DNA of 64,000 nt from Tetrapyrgos nigripes (lineage: Eukaryota > Basidiomycota > Agaricomycetes > Agaricales > Campanellaceae): contig JAACJM010000117.1 of assembly GCA_013368315.1 (NCBI GenBank), forward strand, positions 1-64,000, given 5' to 3'. The first letter of the stretch is position 1. Each line of letters begins with the position of its first letter. A model generated the notes under the pieces. That model was not told where the DNA came from and did not search any database. It saw only the letters and a program-made list of their open reading frames with translations. This document shows, in pieces, positions 44,342-54,733 of the stretch. A program made the translations under genes and the position numbers.

Positions 44342-44932
44342 TTAGGTCAAGATCCCTTACTGCACTGGTGGCCTCCGTATAGGTTGCCCTTGCAGGTACT
44401 ACTGCCACCACGTCTGGACGATATGCCGCACCATCCTCAGTCTCTGATTCATCTGTCTCTGCATCTCCCCCACTGCCTCCAACGCCATTGCTCTGTGTAG
44501 ATTGGCTACACGGTCTTGACTTAACAGATCAGAAGCACGTCAGCTTTGATATCGACAGCTACCTTGAAAACAGAGAAGAACTCTACAACAACTGCCAGCA
44601 ACAGCCTTGTCCCCATCGCTCATCAATCCATCCCCCAGGTCCGCTACTACTCCTGGGAAGGAGAACACAGTATAATCCTACCCAGCAATCCAGCCCTACT
44701 GCGCTCCCACTTCCTACACCTTGCCTTCAGCCACCTGCCATTCTTCGGTCCTGTTTTTAGTACTTCCACTGTTCCATCACCAGACATCACTCACACCCCA
44801 CTACCGCTATCCGCTCCACCTTCTGCCATACCAACAGCCCGTCCCAGTCCTACACTCATACCCAACCCATCCCCTCTTCCCGTGTCACCAGCCCCACTCA
44901 GTCCCATTGCTTCCCCAATCACTGACATCGAC

Positions 44933-46105
44933 ATGTCCTCCGCCGCCCTTGAAAACCTCCTCCAGGCTCTGGTCAACAACCAGAACCAGCTGCAGCAGGC
45001 AATCACCAATTTGGTCAATAGACCTACCCATGAATCCTCAGACAAAACTGCCAAACTGGCCCCATTCAAAGGCGAACCAGCCAAACTCGACTCGTTCCTA
45101 TCTCTCTTCATTCTCTGGGCTGGAGAACAAAAGCGGCTCAAACTTGACAGTGGGAAACTCGATCCACAGAAGTGCATTGCAGAAGCACTCCTTATGATGG
45201 AAGGACATGCTGCAGAATAGGCCGCAGAGTATGCTCGTCATATCAACAGAGTCCAAGCAGATGAAGCTGGAGCAGTCTTCCCCTGGGAAGGGAACTGGGA
45301 CAACTTCACCCACGCACTAAAAGTTCGGTTTGGGGTAGCAAACGAGCAGCAGTTGGCCAAGAACAAGCTCGAGGCGTTGAAACAGGGAGATAAAACAGTC
45401 GCAGAGTTCTCTCAGATTTTCAAGATGTGGGCAGAGAAGACTGGGTTCTCAGATCAGGACCTCCAGTACAAGTTCTGAAAGCGCCTCCATAAGGACCTGT
45501 TGTTCCCATTAGCAAATGTGGAGCTAGGACAGAAGGAGGCCCCTAAAAACCTAGACGAGCTGATCAACCGAGCACTTCATGTGGAACAGACCCTAGCAGA
45601 GTTCGTAGGAAAACCAGTCACTGGCCCTACCCCATCCCTCTCCAGATTCCCCTCTGCACGAGACCCTAACACCATGGACGTTGACGCCTCCCATACTGAG
45701 CGTCCCCAGGGTAACAGACGCACCTTCGTGGACTACCAGAAGGCAATGCAGGGGCACTGCTATGGCTGCGGTTCCAAGGATCACATAAAACGAGATGGGA
45801 ACCACGGACATGACAAGTGTGACTACTGTGAGAGGATGGGTCATCGCTCTTCCGTCTGTCAGGACCGATACATGGGTCGACCCAGAGGAGGGGGTCGAAG
45901 TAGACAACCTGTGGCTGCCACTATTAGTGATACCTTTAGTCTTTTTCCCAATGATCCACCCTCTCCTACCCCTGCCACTGCCCCCACTGCTACTGTCGCC
46001 GCTTCCTCATCCACTGAATCGCCGTCTATGCTCTCTGCCTTGCAACAATCTATTGCCGATCTAACTGCCTTACTCCGTAACATTGCTAACCAACAGGGTT
46101 TTTGA
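44933..46105 (+). pseudogene. gypsy gag (decayed), capsid plus zinc knuckles
   Basis: I take the ATG at 44933 (MSSAALENLLQALVNNQNQL); the frame is open further upstream to about 44546, so the true start may be earlier. The capsid-like region includes FKGEPAKLDSFL and FRLH/KRLHKDLLF; the nucleocapsid part has CYGCGSKDH...C and CDYCERMGHRSSVC (CX2CX4HX4C). In-frame stops lie at 45218-45220 (TAG) and 45476-45478 (TGA between KF and KRL). The gag frame ends at TGA 46103-46105, directly behind a -1 slippery heptamer. Confidence 0.85.
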
Positions 46106-46140
46106 AACGGGTGTCCGTTCCTGCCACGGCGCGAACACCC
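46096..46140 (+). promoter_or_regulatory. -1 ribosomal frameshift signal between gypsy gag and pol
   Basis: Heptamer GGGTTTT at 46096-46102, phased G GGT TTT in the gag frame, is followed by the gag stop. A 6 nt spacer leads to a stem: GGGTGT (46109-46114) pairs with ACACCC (46135-46140) and CCGT (46115-46118) with ACGG (46126-46129), with a 7 nt loop and a 5 nt bulge. The pol frame starting at 46102 is exactly the -1 frame. Confidence 0.75.
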
Positions 46141-46385
46141 CTGAATACCCATATGCTCTCTTGTTCCTCATACGATTCTATTCCCTCATGTACCATATCC
46201 AGTATCCCCGAAATAGAATCTTGTGCTTCTCACTTCCATATACGTGTGAAACTCCAAGGAAGACGAAATGAGGCAGTGGTAGTGGCGATGGTTGACAGCG
46301 GAGCTACAGGACTGTTCCTGGGACAGTCATTTGTAAAGCGGCACCAGATCCAAACCTATCCCCTCCGTAAACCCCTAGATGTCTA
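46102..46385 (+). pseudogene. gypsy pol, 5' part (aspartic protease), cut by the copia insertion
   Basis: The -1 frame from 46102 runs into VVVAMVDSGATGLFLGQSF, the aspartic protease active-site region (DSGA). It is interrupted at 46385 by the copia 5' LTR and resumes at 54734 in the same frame once the insertion and one GTCTA are removed. Confidence 0.88.
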
Positions 46386-46753
46386 TGTTGAATTGGCGCA
46401 TTCAGTTGCAGCCATCAACGTCATCTATGTAGAACAATAGTAGTAGTTATAAATAGAACAATAAGATTATATAGACAATAAGTGTAGTACGACAATAGTG
46501 TACGAAACCAGCATTGTACTATCAAGTACAATAGAATCTTATTGTTACTCTAGTATTAGTTTACATGTATTTGTACCTCCTCAAAGGTATATAAGGACTC
46601 GTAGATAGTCCTCCAAATAACAAGTTTTATACTTAACCCACATTGCTCTACAAGCCTCTAACAAGCCTAACAAGCTATCACTTATCCCCAGGTAAGTAGC
46701 GTAGTTGCCATTGCGTTTAGTAGTGTACAGGACTGTACCATGCCTGCTTAACA
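46386..46753 (+). repeat. 5' LTR of the copia element
   Basis: 368 bp, TG...CA ends, TATA box TATATAA at 46588-46594. Three differences from the 3' LTR, all C/T at CpG. Confidence 0.95.
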
Positions 46754-46768
46754 GGTTATGGGCCCCAA
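46754..46768 (+). promoter_or_regulatory. Putative copia primer-binding site (internal initiator-tRNA-Met type)
   Basis: Directly after the 5' LTR stands GGTTATGGGCCCC. Its complement contains CATAACC, the anticodon-loop region of initiator tRNA-Met. Drosophila copia is known to be primed by a half tRNA-iMet in this way. Assigned from sequence likeness only. Confidence 0.5.
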
Positions 46769-47099
46769 AGGCCCTTGGGAGCGCCTTCAATGGCTGCAAA
46801 CCATAGACTTTGCATACTACCTGGATGGCACCTTCATGGCAGCCTGCATCGCCTTTAATGGCTTGACGATACGTCCAACAGCGCAGGACTTATGTCCAGC
46901 TGCAGTTGTTGACAATCTAGGGGAGTAGTCACTGTCATGACGCGTTCATCGCTGCCTCTCTTCACTGATGGATAAATGCTGACAGTTGACCTTCCCCAGA
47001 ACTTATCAAAGATGTCTTCCAATGTTTTGATGACCACTGTACCTGTCTTCGCCGGTGTTGACTTCAATATCTGGGCTGACATTCTTCTCTCCCGGCTCC

Positions 47100-50000
47100 A
47101 GGCTACTGGACTTAGTTCTGTCCTTAGCTCTGATTGACCCAGTGATGCCGAAGTGAGTATCCCTACTGACGACTCCTCAAACACCTCCATGACGAAAGTT
47201 GCTAACTTCCTCATCGCCATGTTCATCATCTCCAAACTCCCCCCCAGATATGAGTATCTCATTAATCAGTATACTCAATGCTCCATCACGCAGATCGACA
47301 ATCAAAGTCTCGATGAACTGCAGAGCGAGATTGTCAACATCTGGGAATCTCGCCAAGGAGCTTTCAAGGGGCCTACAGGGAAAGCACATGCCAACCGTCT
47401 CTCAGCTGTCAAGCGAAAGGACGGTAACCCTAGTTTCCAACAGCAGCAGCAGCAGCGCCCTAGTGGCAGCAGCAGCGGCGCTAACAGAGATAACAAGGGA
47501 AAGGGCAAGGGAAAGGGCAAGGGAAAAGCTCATTTCTGTTGAGGAGGTCGAGCTGGAAAGAACGAACAGGCCAAGAGACACGGCCAAGCACATCCCGTTC
47601 ATGGGGATATGTCTCCCATGATGCACACAGTCACCATTGTCGACACGCCTGCTGCAATTGATTCCCGTAAGCCATTCTTCATGGAAACGGAAAAGCCTTT
47701 TGATGCCTTTTTCACAGGTACCAAAAGAGCTATCAATCTTGCACACGACATTGGCACTAGACCATCTGGTGAGACTGTTGCTACTCTTGAGGATGTCGTC
47801 ATGTCTCATCCTGATCTTTCCTCTTTCACTCCTCTTACCCCTGCTCCTTGTCCCAAACGCACTCTCACGGAACACATCTATTGGAACAATCTTCAATCAT
47901 CTTCTGATGGTTGGGGATGTAATGACACTCGTTCCATTGGAACGCAGACCGGTTCAGATGCCGATATGGAATGCACTCAAGAAGAAGATGCCAGTTGGAA
48001 CGAGGACACTCTGGTGAACACTTCGGAACTCAGAAGTGTGTTTGGCTCCACAATGACGGAGTCAGGTGTAAAGGAATTGCAGGACACCAGGACCCCTGTT
48101 CCACTTATCAACCGTCTTGCCTTGGATCCTGCTGCCGAGATGATGGAGTGCGGAATTCACCTTGGAAAGAGATTCCAGAATCCCGAGGATTCCCTACACA
48201 TCTATGGGGAACCACTCCGAGCAGCACTAAACGCCGTTGCCCCAACGGGCACACTTTCTCTGGTCCAACGCATTGCTGCAGTCCGCAGCGATATGTCAAG
48301 TGGCTCACAGCCTGCACATCCCAGTGGCATGACCACTCTATCCTTACCATCCAGCCATGTTGCAAGCCCAACACCTGGAACGACTTCAACGGGATGGGAA
48401 TGGCTAACTCCTCATCTCGAAAACGAGGATGGAAGGTACGACGAGCTGCTCGATTGGCAGAGAGACGCAACAGTTGGACTAGGAGGAATGGAAATGGAGG
48501 AGGAATTACCATCCAGGGTCCCGACTCCGAGTTCAATGCCAGAACTCCGGAGCATGTCTCCGAGTCTATCCGACACCAGCGACCTCAAGTATATGTCGAC
48601 TCTGCCATCGCTCAACAGGATGAGCCTCCCTACATCACCCGTAGAGGTAACCTGGTCAGACGGACTTCCAAGTCCATGACCTTCTACCCCTGCCATGGTT
48701 ACTGTCAATGCCGCAAATAATTACGGTTGGTCCCTAGACTCTGAGGTGTCTGGCATGGACAATGGTTATCTCAGGTCAGATCTCACTTCAGATCTTATGA
48801 ATAAAAGTACTGATGCGCTTTTTCCAGCAGCTCGTAATATGGAAGCAGGTTCTTCATGTATATATTTATTACATACCGCTCCTCTGGGTTCATCCACCCC
48901 TTTTATTTATAATGATCTGTATACTAGTCCTGGTGACAATAAATATCTATGTGCCTGTGGCACTTTGTTTTCACTATGCCAGAAATGTAAGAAGAAGAGA
49001 TCTAATACTGTCAAAATTCACTTCGGTGATGGATGGTTACTTGATTCTGGAGCATCAGCGCATTTTACGTTCGACATCAATGACTTTGTTGAATTGAGTT
49101 ATATAAAACCAATTCCAGTGAAAACTGCCAATGGATTCACGAATATTCGTACATCCGGAACAGTCCTGATCTCTCAACGTAAAAGAGTTATGAAATTATA
49201 TCCGGTCTATTACATTCCCGATCTAAATCAACGACTCTTATCTGTCAGTCAATTCTTAAATGACAACATGTTTATGCATGGTAACTCCAATCATATCACC
49301 ATTTCGAGAAATACAACATTCTTGACTTTCTCAAAGTGTATACCAGAAGAAACACTATACTATCTTCCACACAAATCGAAAATTGTCGCTTCTAAAGCCA
49401 ATCTTTTGATTTATCTTATCAACTATGAGATTTTACATCGTCGTATAGGGCACCCCTCTCATGATGTTCTAAAACATGTCCAACAACACACCCTTGGCAC
49501 TCCTGAATTCATCATTCCGAAGGAGCTTCCTTTGTGCAAAGGCTGTCTTGAAGGCAAAACTCCCAAACAGGCTTACCCTCCTAACGAACGATGTGCTACT
49601 CGTCCTTTCCAAATTATCCATACAGATTTGAAGGAATTCCCCACAATATCCTACCACAAGTACAAGTACATAATTGTCTTCTTTGATGATTACACTTCAG
49701 ATGCTTGGATACGACTTCTTAAAGACAAAAAACAACCACTAACTGCCCCTCGCCAGTTCCTTGCGATGGTAGAAACTCAATATAAGACGAAAGTCGAACA
49801 GTGGATGTCTGATATGGGTGGTGAATTCATCAAAGGTACCTACTGAGAAATGTTACTCGAGAAGGGTATTAGAATCCTGAAAAGTGCACCATACATTCAT
49901 CAACAGAATGGTCGAGTGGAGCACTTTATACGCACCCTAATGGATAAGGCACTGGCAATGATGAAGCTAGCATGTCTACCTGAATCTTGGTGGGAATATG

Positions 50001-50720
50001 CTGTCTGTCATGGATTGTATGTCTATCGACGTACTCCCTTACGACGACACAAATGGATAACTCCATTTGAAATGCTTGAAAAAGAAAAACCGCGTATCAA
50101 TCATTTGCGAGTTTTTGGCTGTGGAGCTTACGTCTTTAAACCCGAGGAAACTCGAAAGAACAAACTCGCTTCCAAGTCAGAACTCATGACATATCTTGGT
50201 GTAGCACCGGGAGAACGTGGAAATCTTTTCATGCGTACAAACAATGTGGAATTTACATCTCCACAAGCCGTGTTTGAGGAAGACTTCTTTCCTCGATGTA
50301 AAACTCAATCTCGTGGTTCGAAACAACTTCCTATTGAGTCGTTGCAAAACAATGACACTCCTCTACCACAACCAATCCCTGACGATGATGATGAAGATTT
50401 TGATCATCGTCCTCCTCGCATCCCTTCTATAAGGAGACCTGATCAGCTTCGTGACGACAAACCTGAACAGGATCCGCCGCCTTCGTCCCCAGATAGTGAC
50501 TTAGAACCTAGAAGGCCTATAACGCCACCTCCAAGGGAGACACCACCTCCTGCGGCACCTCAAAAAGTCACTAGACCAAGATGGAATTACAGAGAACCAA
50601 CACATCGAAGCGAGTGTGTTAGTGAACCAAACAAACAGTACGGAGATAAACACCCCGTACAAGTTACACGTGATCTTGAACCTCAAATCGCGGCTGATAA
50701 AAGAGCAGAAGCAAAAGCTA
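47100..50720 (+). pseudogene. copia gag-pol, 5' part: gag, unusual linker region, protease, integrase
   Basis: One reading frame, broken by four TGA codons (47138, 47540, 48677, 49844), runs from gag to the Tc1 insertion. Gag (47141-47540) shows KLPPRYEYLINQY and a Lys/Gly-rich tail. A ~380-codon segment (47609-48679) with no recognisable domain follows. Protease: WLLDSGASAHFTFD. GAG-pre-integrase: HRRIGHPSHDVLKHV with CKGCLEGK. Integrase core: HTDLKEFP, VVFFDDYT-type IVFFDDYTSDAWIRLL, SDMGGEF, then past the 49844 stop SAPYIHQQNGRVEHFIRTL. A long acidic/proline linker (50340-50700) leads to the Tc1 insertion site. The gag N-terminus (46754-47100) is too decayed to follow. Confidence 0.88.
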
Positions 50721-51139
50721 CAGTGGCCAAAAAAATTGTCCACATGTTTGGCACTTTTGGAAAGATTGCTGATTTAAGAGCTATTGAGCAGAAATCTCAA
50801 AACATGGCTGGTGGTAGCAAGAAAGCCTTTGATTAGGGCTACAATAATCTGTCTGTTTTGTCTTATTTGGCCACATATCTGTGGAGTTATGATTGATTTA
50901 AAATTGTATGTCATTTGGACAATTTTTTGAGTTGCCACTTCAAAATCATTATTGCAATAACCTGATGTGTTATACATGATGTCATGGGTGGAGCTGTACA
51001 GTAATGTAATGTATACACTACAATGATGTCATAGCTGCCAGCTGGAGCATACATAGCAACATACAGATGCTCTACAGCCTCTATGAAAATCATGGGGTCC
51101 CTCATATCAGCCCAGAAAGACAATCTCTACTCTCTCCTC
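50721..51139 (+). repeat. Left TIR of the Tc1-like element
   Basis: Inverted copy of 51938-52356 with a few mismatches (for example around 50832-50842). Confidence 0.9.
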
Positions 51140-51171
51140 CAAAATGCCCCTCCCTCTATCAAAATTTCAGC

Positions 51172-51840
51172 TCAGACTGAAGTATGAAAGCAGAGTGTTG
51201 CTTTTATGGGTAGAGAGACATGTTCTGATAAAGGAAACCATTGGATATAGCACTTTAGAAAGTTAATACCCAGCTGAAAAATGGCCACCTCTGGATCAAC
51301 TCCCATATTATTAATGCTTTCCAGGATTTTGTTACTTAAGATGGTCATATAGTGTTTGCAATCTATCTTCCCCTTCATCTGGACCATTTTTACTGCTTAC
51401 TGTTGCCCCATACCCTACCCCATCATGTCATTTTCTCTCTCAAATGTCATCATTTCTGTCACATCTTGCTGTACCATGAATTTATCTCTCTTTTCTCACA
51501 CATGCTGGGGCATATTTGCCCCAAAATAATTGGTTTTGGTCTTATCTGAGAAAATAACCCACTTCTAGCCTTCTACAGCCCGGTCTTTTTACATCTGTGC
51601 AAACTTCAAGTGAGCCTTGCTGCAAGTCACTGTAAGTTTGCACTTGTTCTGTGTTTTGGAGATCGCCACAAGACGTTTTCAGGAATGTTTTGGCTGTTAT
51701 AGGTTGGGACAGGTTGTCCAAGAAGAGCCTTGATGTTTCAGGCCACTTGTGTAGCAATCTGGCTTTACCAGAATGGATTTTTTCCAATCTAACCTCTTCA
51801 CAAGTAGTAGAGAGCCTCCTAGGACACCCTGCTGTATTGT
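51172..51840 (-). pseudogene. Tc1-like transposase remnant
   Basis: Read on the minus strand over several frames the order matches a Tc1-family DDE transposase: GCPRRLSTT (the GRPR AT-hook and second helix-turn-helix region), KAHLKFAQ, KWVIFSDKTKTNYFG (the first-Asp block, normally IFSDESKFNLFG), and KGKIDCKHYMTILSNKILES followed by IFQ (the block leading to the second Asp). Stops and shifts separate all blocks and the QDNDPKH segment is not recognisable. Dead. Confidence 0.65.
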
Positions 51841-51937
51841 TCTCATTGTCTGTATTTGTCTTTTAAGCCACAAAAGCAACTCTTGGCTTCCATACTCCAG
51901 TCTGAGCTGCAATTTTTGCAGATGGAGAGGCAGTTAA

Positions 51938-52356
51938 GAGGAGAGAGTAGAGATTGTCTTTCTGGGCTGATATGAGGGACCCCATGATTTTCATAGAGGC
52001 TGTAGAGCATCTGTATGTTGCTATGTATGCTCCAGCTGGCAGCTATGACATTATTGTAGTGTATACATTACATTACTGTACAGCTCCACCCATGACATCA
52101 TGTATAACACATCAGGTTATTGCAATAATGATTTTGAAGTGGCAACTCAAAAAATTGTCCAAATGACATACAGTTTTAAATCAATCATAACTCCACATAT
52201 ATTTGGCCAAATAAGACAAAACAAACAGATTATTGTAGCTCTAATTACAGGCTTTCTTGCTACCACCAGCCATGTTTTGAGATTTCTGCTCAATAGCTCT
52301 TAAATCAGCAATCTTTCCAAAAGTGCCAAACATGTGGACAATTTTTTTGGCCACTG
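51938..52356 (-). repeat. Right TIR of the Tc1-like element
   Basis: Inverted copy of 50721-51139. Confidence 0.9.
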
Positions 52357-52358
52357 TA

Positions 52359-54244
52359 AAACAGAGAGAGACACTCGGAGAGAACACCGACGTCAACAAG
52401 CTGCAGAGCAACAGGTTCCCAGACCTAGTTCTGCATCTGGAAGCACACCCCAGGGGGAGCAGCAAGCTGAGAGTGATGACTCTGCATGCCCTGAATCAGA
52501 AGAAATGGCAGAACCATGCCGGGAAGGGGGAGTATCTATAAATTTCTTGCTTATGCAGGCAATTGCTCCTGGAGAAATTGATTCCCACTTGCTTATTCAG
52601 AAAGTTACTTCGAAGAATGATGGGAATCAACCGAATGTTTGTAATATTTGCGAATGGACATTCAAAGATATTGCTCGCTTACCTATAGCTGAGCAAGAGG
52701 AATGGAAAGTTGCTTGCCGCGAAGAACTAGAGGCTCTTCGCAAGCGCGACACCTATGAATTGGTCGAAAGACCTACAGATAGGAAAGTTATCAAAAACCG
52801 ATGGGTCTTTGACATCAAGTCTGATGGTCGTAAAAAGGCAAGACTCGTTGCAAAAGGTTTTTCACAGATTGAAGGCATAGACTTTGATCAAGTGTATTCA
52901 CCTGTTGTTCGATTCGAGACTGTGCGCTTAATCTTCGCTTTAGCTGCACTTAAGGGCTGGCACGTGTCCGGTGTTGACGTCCGATCAGCCTATTTATATG
53001 GCTTACTCGATGAAGAAATCTATATGGCTTACTCGATGAAGAAATCTATATGGCTTACTCGATGAAGAAATCTATATGGAACAACCGGAAGCCTTTAAAG
53101 TAAAAGGACAAGAGCATAAAGTTGTCTGGCTTCTTCGTGCTCTTTACGGACTCAAACAAGCAGGACTTGTGTGGTGGAAAAGTCTTGATAAGTCCATGGC
53201 GGAACTTGGTTTTAAACGAATCATTTCCGATGCCAGAATCTTCATTCACAAACGCTATGACGCCAACAATAATCTTATTGAAAATTCTATCGTTATTGCC
53301 GTAGTCTATGTGGATGACGCTCTATTCTGTGGAGCTAACAAAACCTTAGTCTTATGACTCGAAGGAAACTTTATGAAGAGATGGGAATGTGGGGATCTAG
53401 GCGATGCCAAAGAATTCCTTAGGATGAGAATTACCAGGAAAGGCAGCAAGGTCTCCTTAGACCAGTGTGCTTATCTGGATAAAATCCTAGAGACATATGG
53501 AATGCAAAACGCAAAAGTTTCTGCTACCCCATTACCCACCAATTATCACCCTCTTCCTCTTCCAGAAGACGCTCCTGTCAACTATACTCTTCGACAAAGT
53601 TATCAGGAGATAATCAGATCCTTACTTTACTTAATGTTAGGAACATGTCCTGATATTTCCTTTGCTGTCACAAAACTTGTGCAATTTGCTGCAAACCCCT
53701 CACAAGAACACTACAATAAGGCGAAAGACATTTGCCGTTACCTTGTTGGCACTAGAAAATATGCTCTTGTGTACAACGGTCGAGGGGGAGAAGGCTTATC
53801 AGCCTATACAGACTCCGATTGGGGATCAGATCCTGGATCTCGCAAATCTCAAACTGGCTTCTTTTTACAATTAGCCCAAGCACCATTTAGCTGGACGTCT
53901 AGACAACAAAAAACAGTTGCCCTATCTTCGACTGAAGCTGAATACATGGCACTTAGTGACTGCAGTTGACTCTTCTCAGTGAAATCGAATATCCTCTCCA
54001 CGCTATTCCAATTTACAGTGACAATCAGGGATCAATTTTTATTGCATCAAACCCTGTCACGGATAAGCGAACCAAACACATTGATATTCAATATCATTTT
54101 GTTCGAGAAAAAGTCATCGATGAGACAGTCAATTTATTCTTCATTGAAGGAAGCAATAACCCTGCAGATCTACTCACTAAAGCTCTAGATCGAGTAAAGT
54201 TTGAGAAGTTCAGGAAACAATTAGGACTTCAATTTTATAATTGA
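52359..54244 (+). pseudogene. copia gag-pol, 3' part: reverse transcriptase and RNase H
   Basis: The frame continues across the Tc1 insertion. Reverse transcriptase: WKVACREELEALRKRDTYEL, KNRWVFDIKSDG, KARLVAKGFSQIEG, then GVDVRSAYLYGLLDEEIYM where a 26 bp unit is present three times (53002-53079) and shifts the frame. It resumes as EQPEAFKVKGQ, LYGLKQAGLVWW and the catalytic YVDDALF at about 53310. TGA at 53355 (Arg expected) precedes KRWECGDLGDAKEFL. RNase H: YTDSDWGSDPGSRKS and SSTEAEYMALSD. A small deletion near 53966 changes the frame before IYSDNQGSIFIASNP and the end at 54244. Confidence 0.9.
53002..53079 (+). repeat. 26 bp unit in three tandem copies within copia reverse transcriptase
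   Basis: CTTACTCGATGAAGAAATCT... repeated three times without a mismatch; two extra copies add 52 bp and shift the frame. Confidence 0.9.
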
Positions 54245-54360
54245 AGAAAGTCCTATAAATCACATCGAAAATATCGAGGCACTGGATCCCTTCCTTCCAT
54301 GGCTGCTTACAGCGCCTACCTATGCTTACACACACTACCGTGCAGCTTAGCAAGGGGGAG

Positions 54361-54728
54361 TGTTGAATTGGCGCATTCAGTTGCAGCCATCAACGTCATC
54401 TATGTAGAACAATAGTAGTAGTTATAAATAGAACAATAAGATTATATAGACAATAAGTGTAGTATGACAATAGTGTACGAAACCAGCATTGTACTATCAA
54501 GTACAATAGAATCTTATTGTTACTCTAGTATTAGTTTACATGTATTTGTACCTCCTCAAAGGTATATAAGGACTCGTAGATAGTCCTCCAAATAACAAGT
54601 TTTATACTTAACCCACATTGCTCTACAAGCCTCTAACAAGCCTAACAAGCTATCACTTATCCCCAGGTAAGTAGTGTAGTTGCCATTGCGTTTAGTAGTG
54701 TACAGGACCGTACCATGCCTGCTTAACA
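54361..54728 (+). repeat. 3' LTR of the copia element
   Basis: 368 bp, three differences from the 5' LTR. Preceded by the purine tract at 54351-54360. Confidence 0.95.
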
Positions 54729-54733
54729 GTCTA

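Larger units (their letters stand above)
50721..52356. mobile_element. Tc1/mariner-type element with 419 bp terminal inverted repeats, inside copia
   Basis: The ends CAGTGGCCAAAAAAATTG are flanked by TA on both sides (50719-50720, 52357-52358). The terminal 419 bp at each end (50721-51139, 51938-52356) are near-identical inverted copies. Excision leaving one TA restores the copia frame (AEAKA then KTERDTRREH). The 800 bp interior carries a decayed minus-strand transposase. Such long TIRs are unusual for Tc1-type elements, which normally have tens of bases to ~200-250. Confidence 0.93.
46386..54728 (+). mobile_element. Ty1/copia LTR retrotransposon inserted in the gypsy protease region
   Basis: LTRs of 368 bp at 46386-46753 and 54361-54728 start TGTTGAATT and end CTTAACA. 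The 5 bp GTCTA lies on both sides (46381-46385, 54729-54733). Removing the element with one GTCTA rejoins gypsy codons for LDVYNIDGT. A polypurine tract AAGGGGGAG precedes the 3' LTR. The copia order protease - integrase - reverse transcriptase - RNase H is clear. The element contains a 1.6 kb Tc1-like insertion (50721-52356), giving 8.3 kb in total and about 6.7 kb without it. Confidence 0.95.

Noticed and set aside
46386..46753. The LTR region as an exon of the gypsy protease (frame stays open to 46440)
   Set aside because: The open frame into the LTR is fortuitous; the target duplication and the resumption of gypsy coding at 54734 show it is an insertion.
51954..52166. Identical 70-codon frames at 51954-52166 (+) and 50911-51123 (-)
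   Set aside because: The identity arises because both lie in the two TIR arms of the Tc1-like element; not separate genes.
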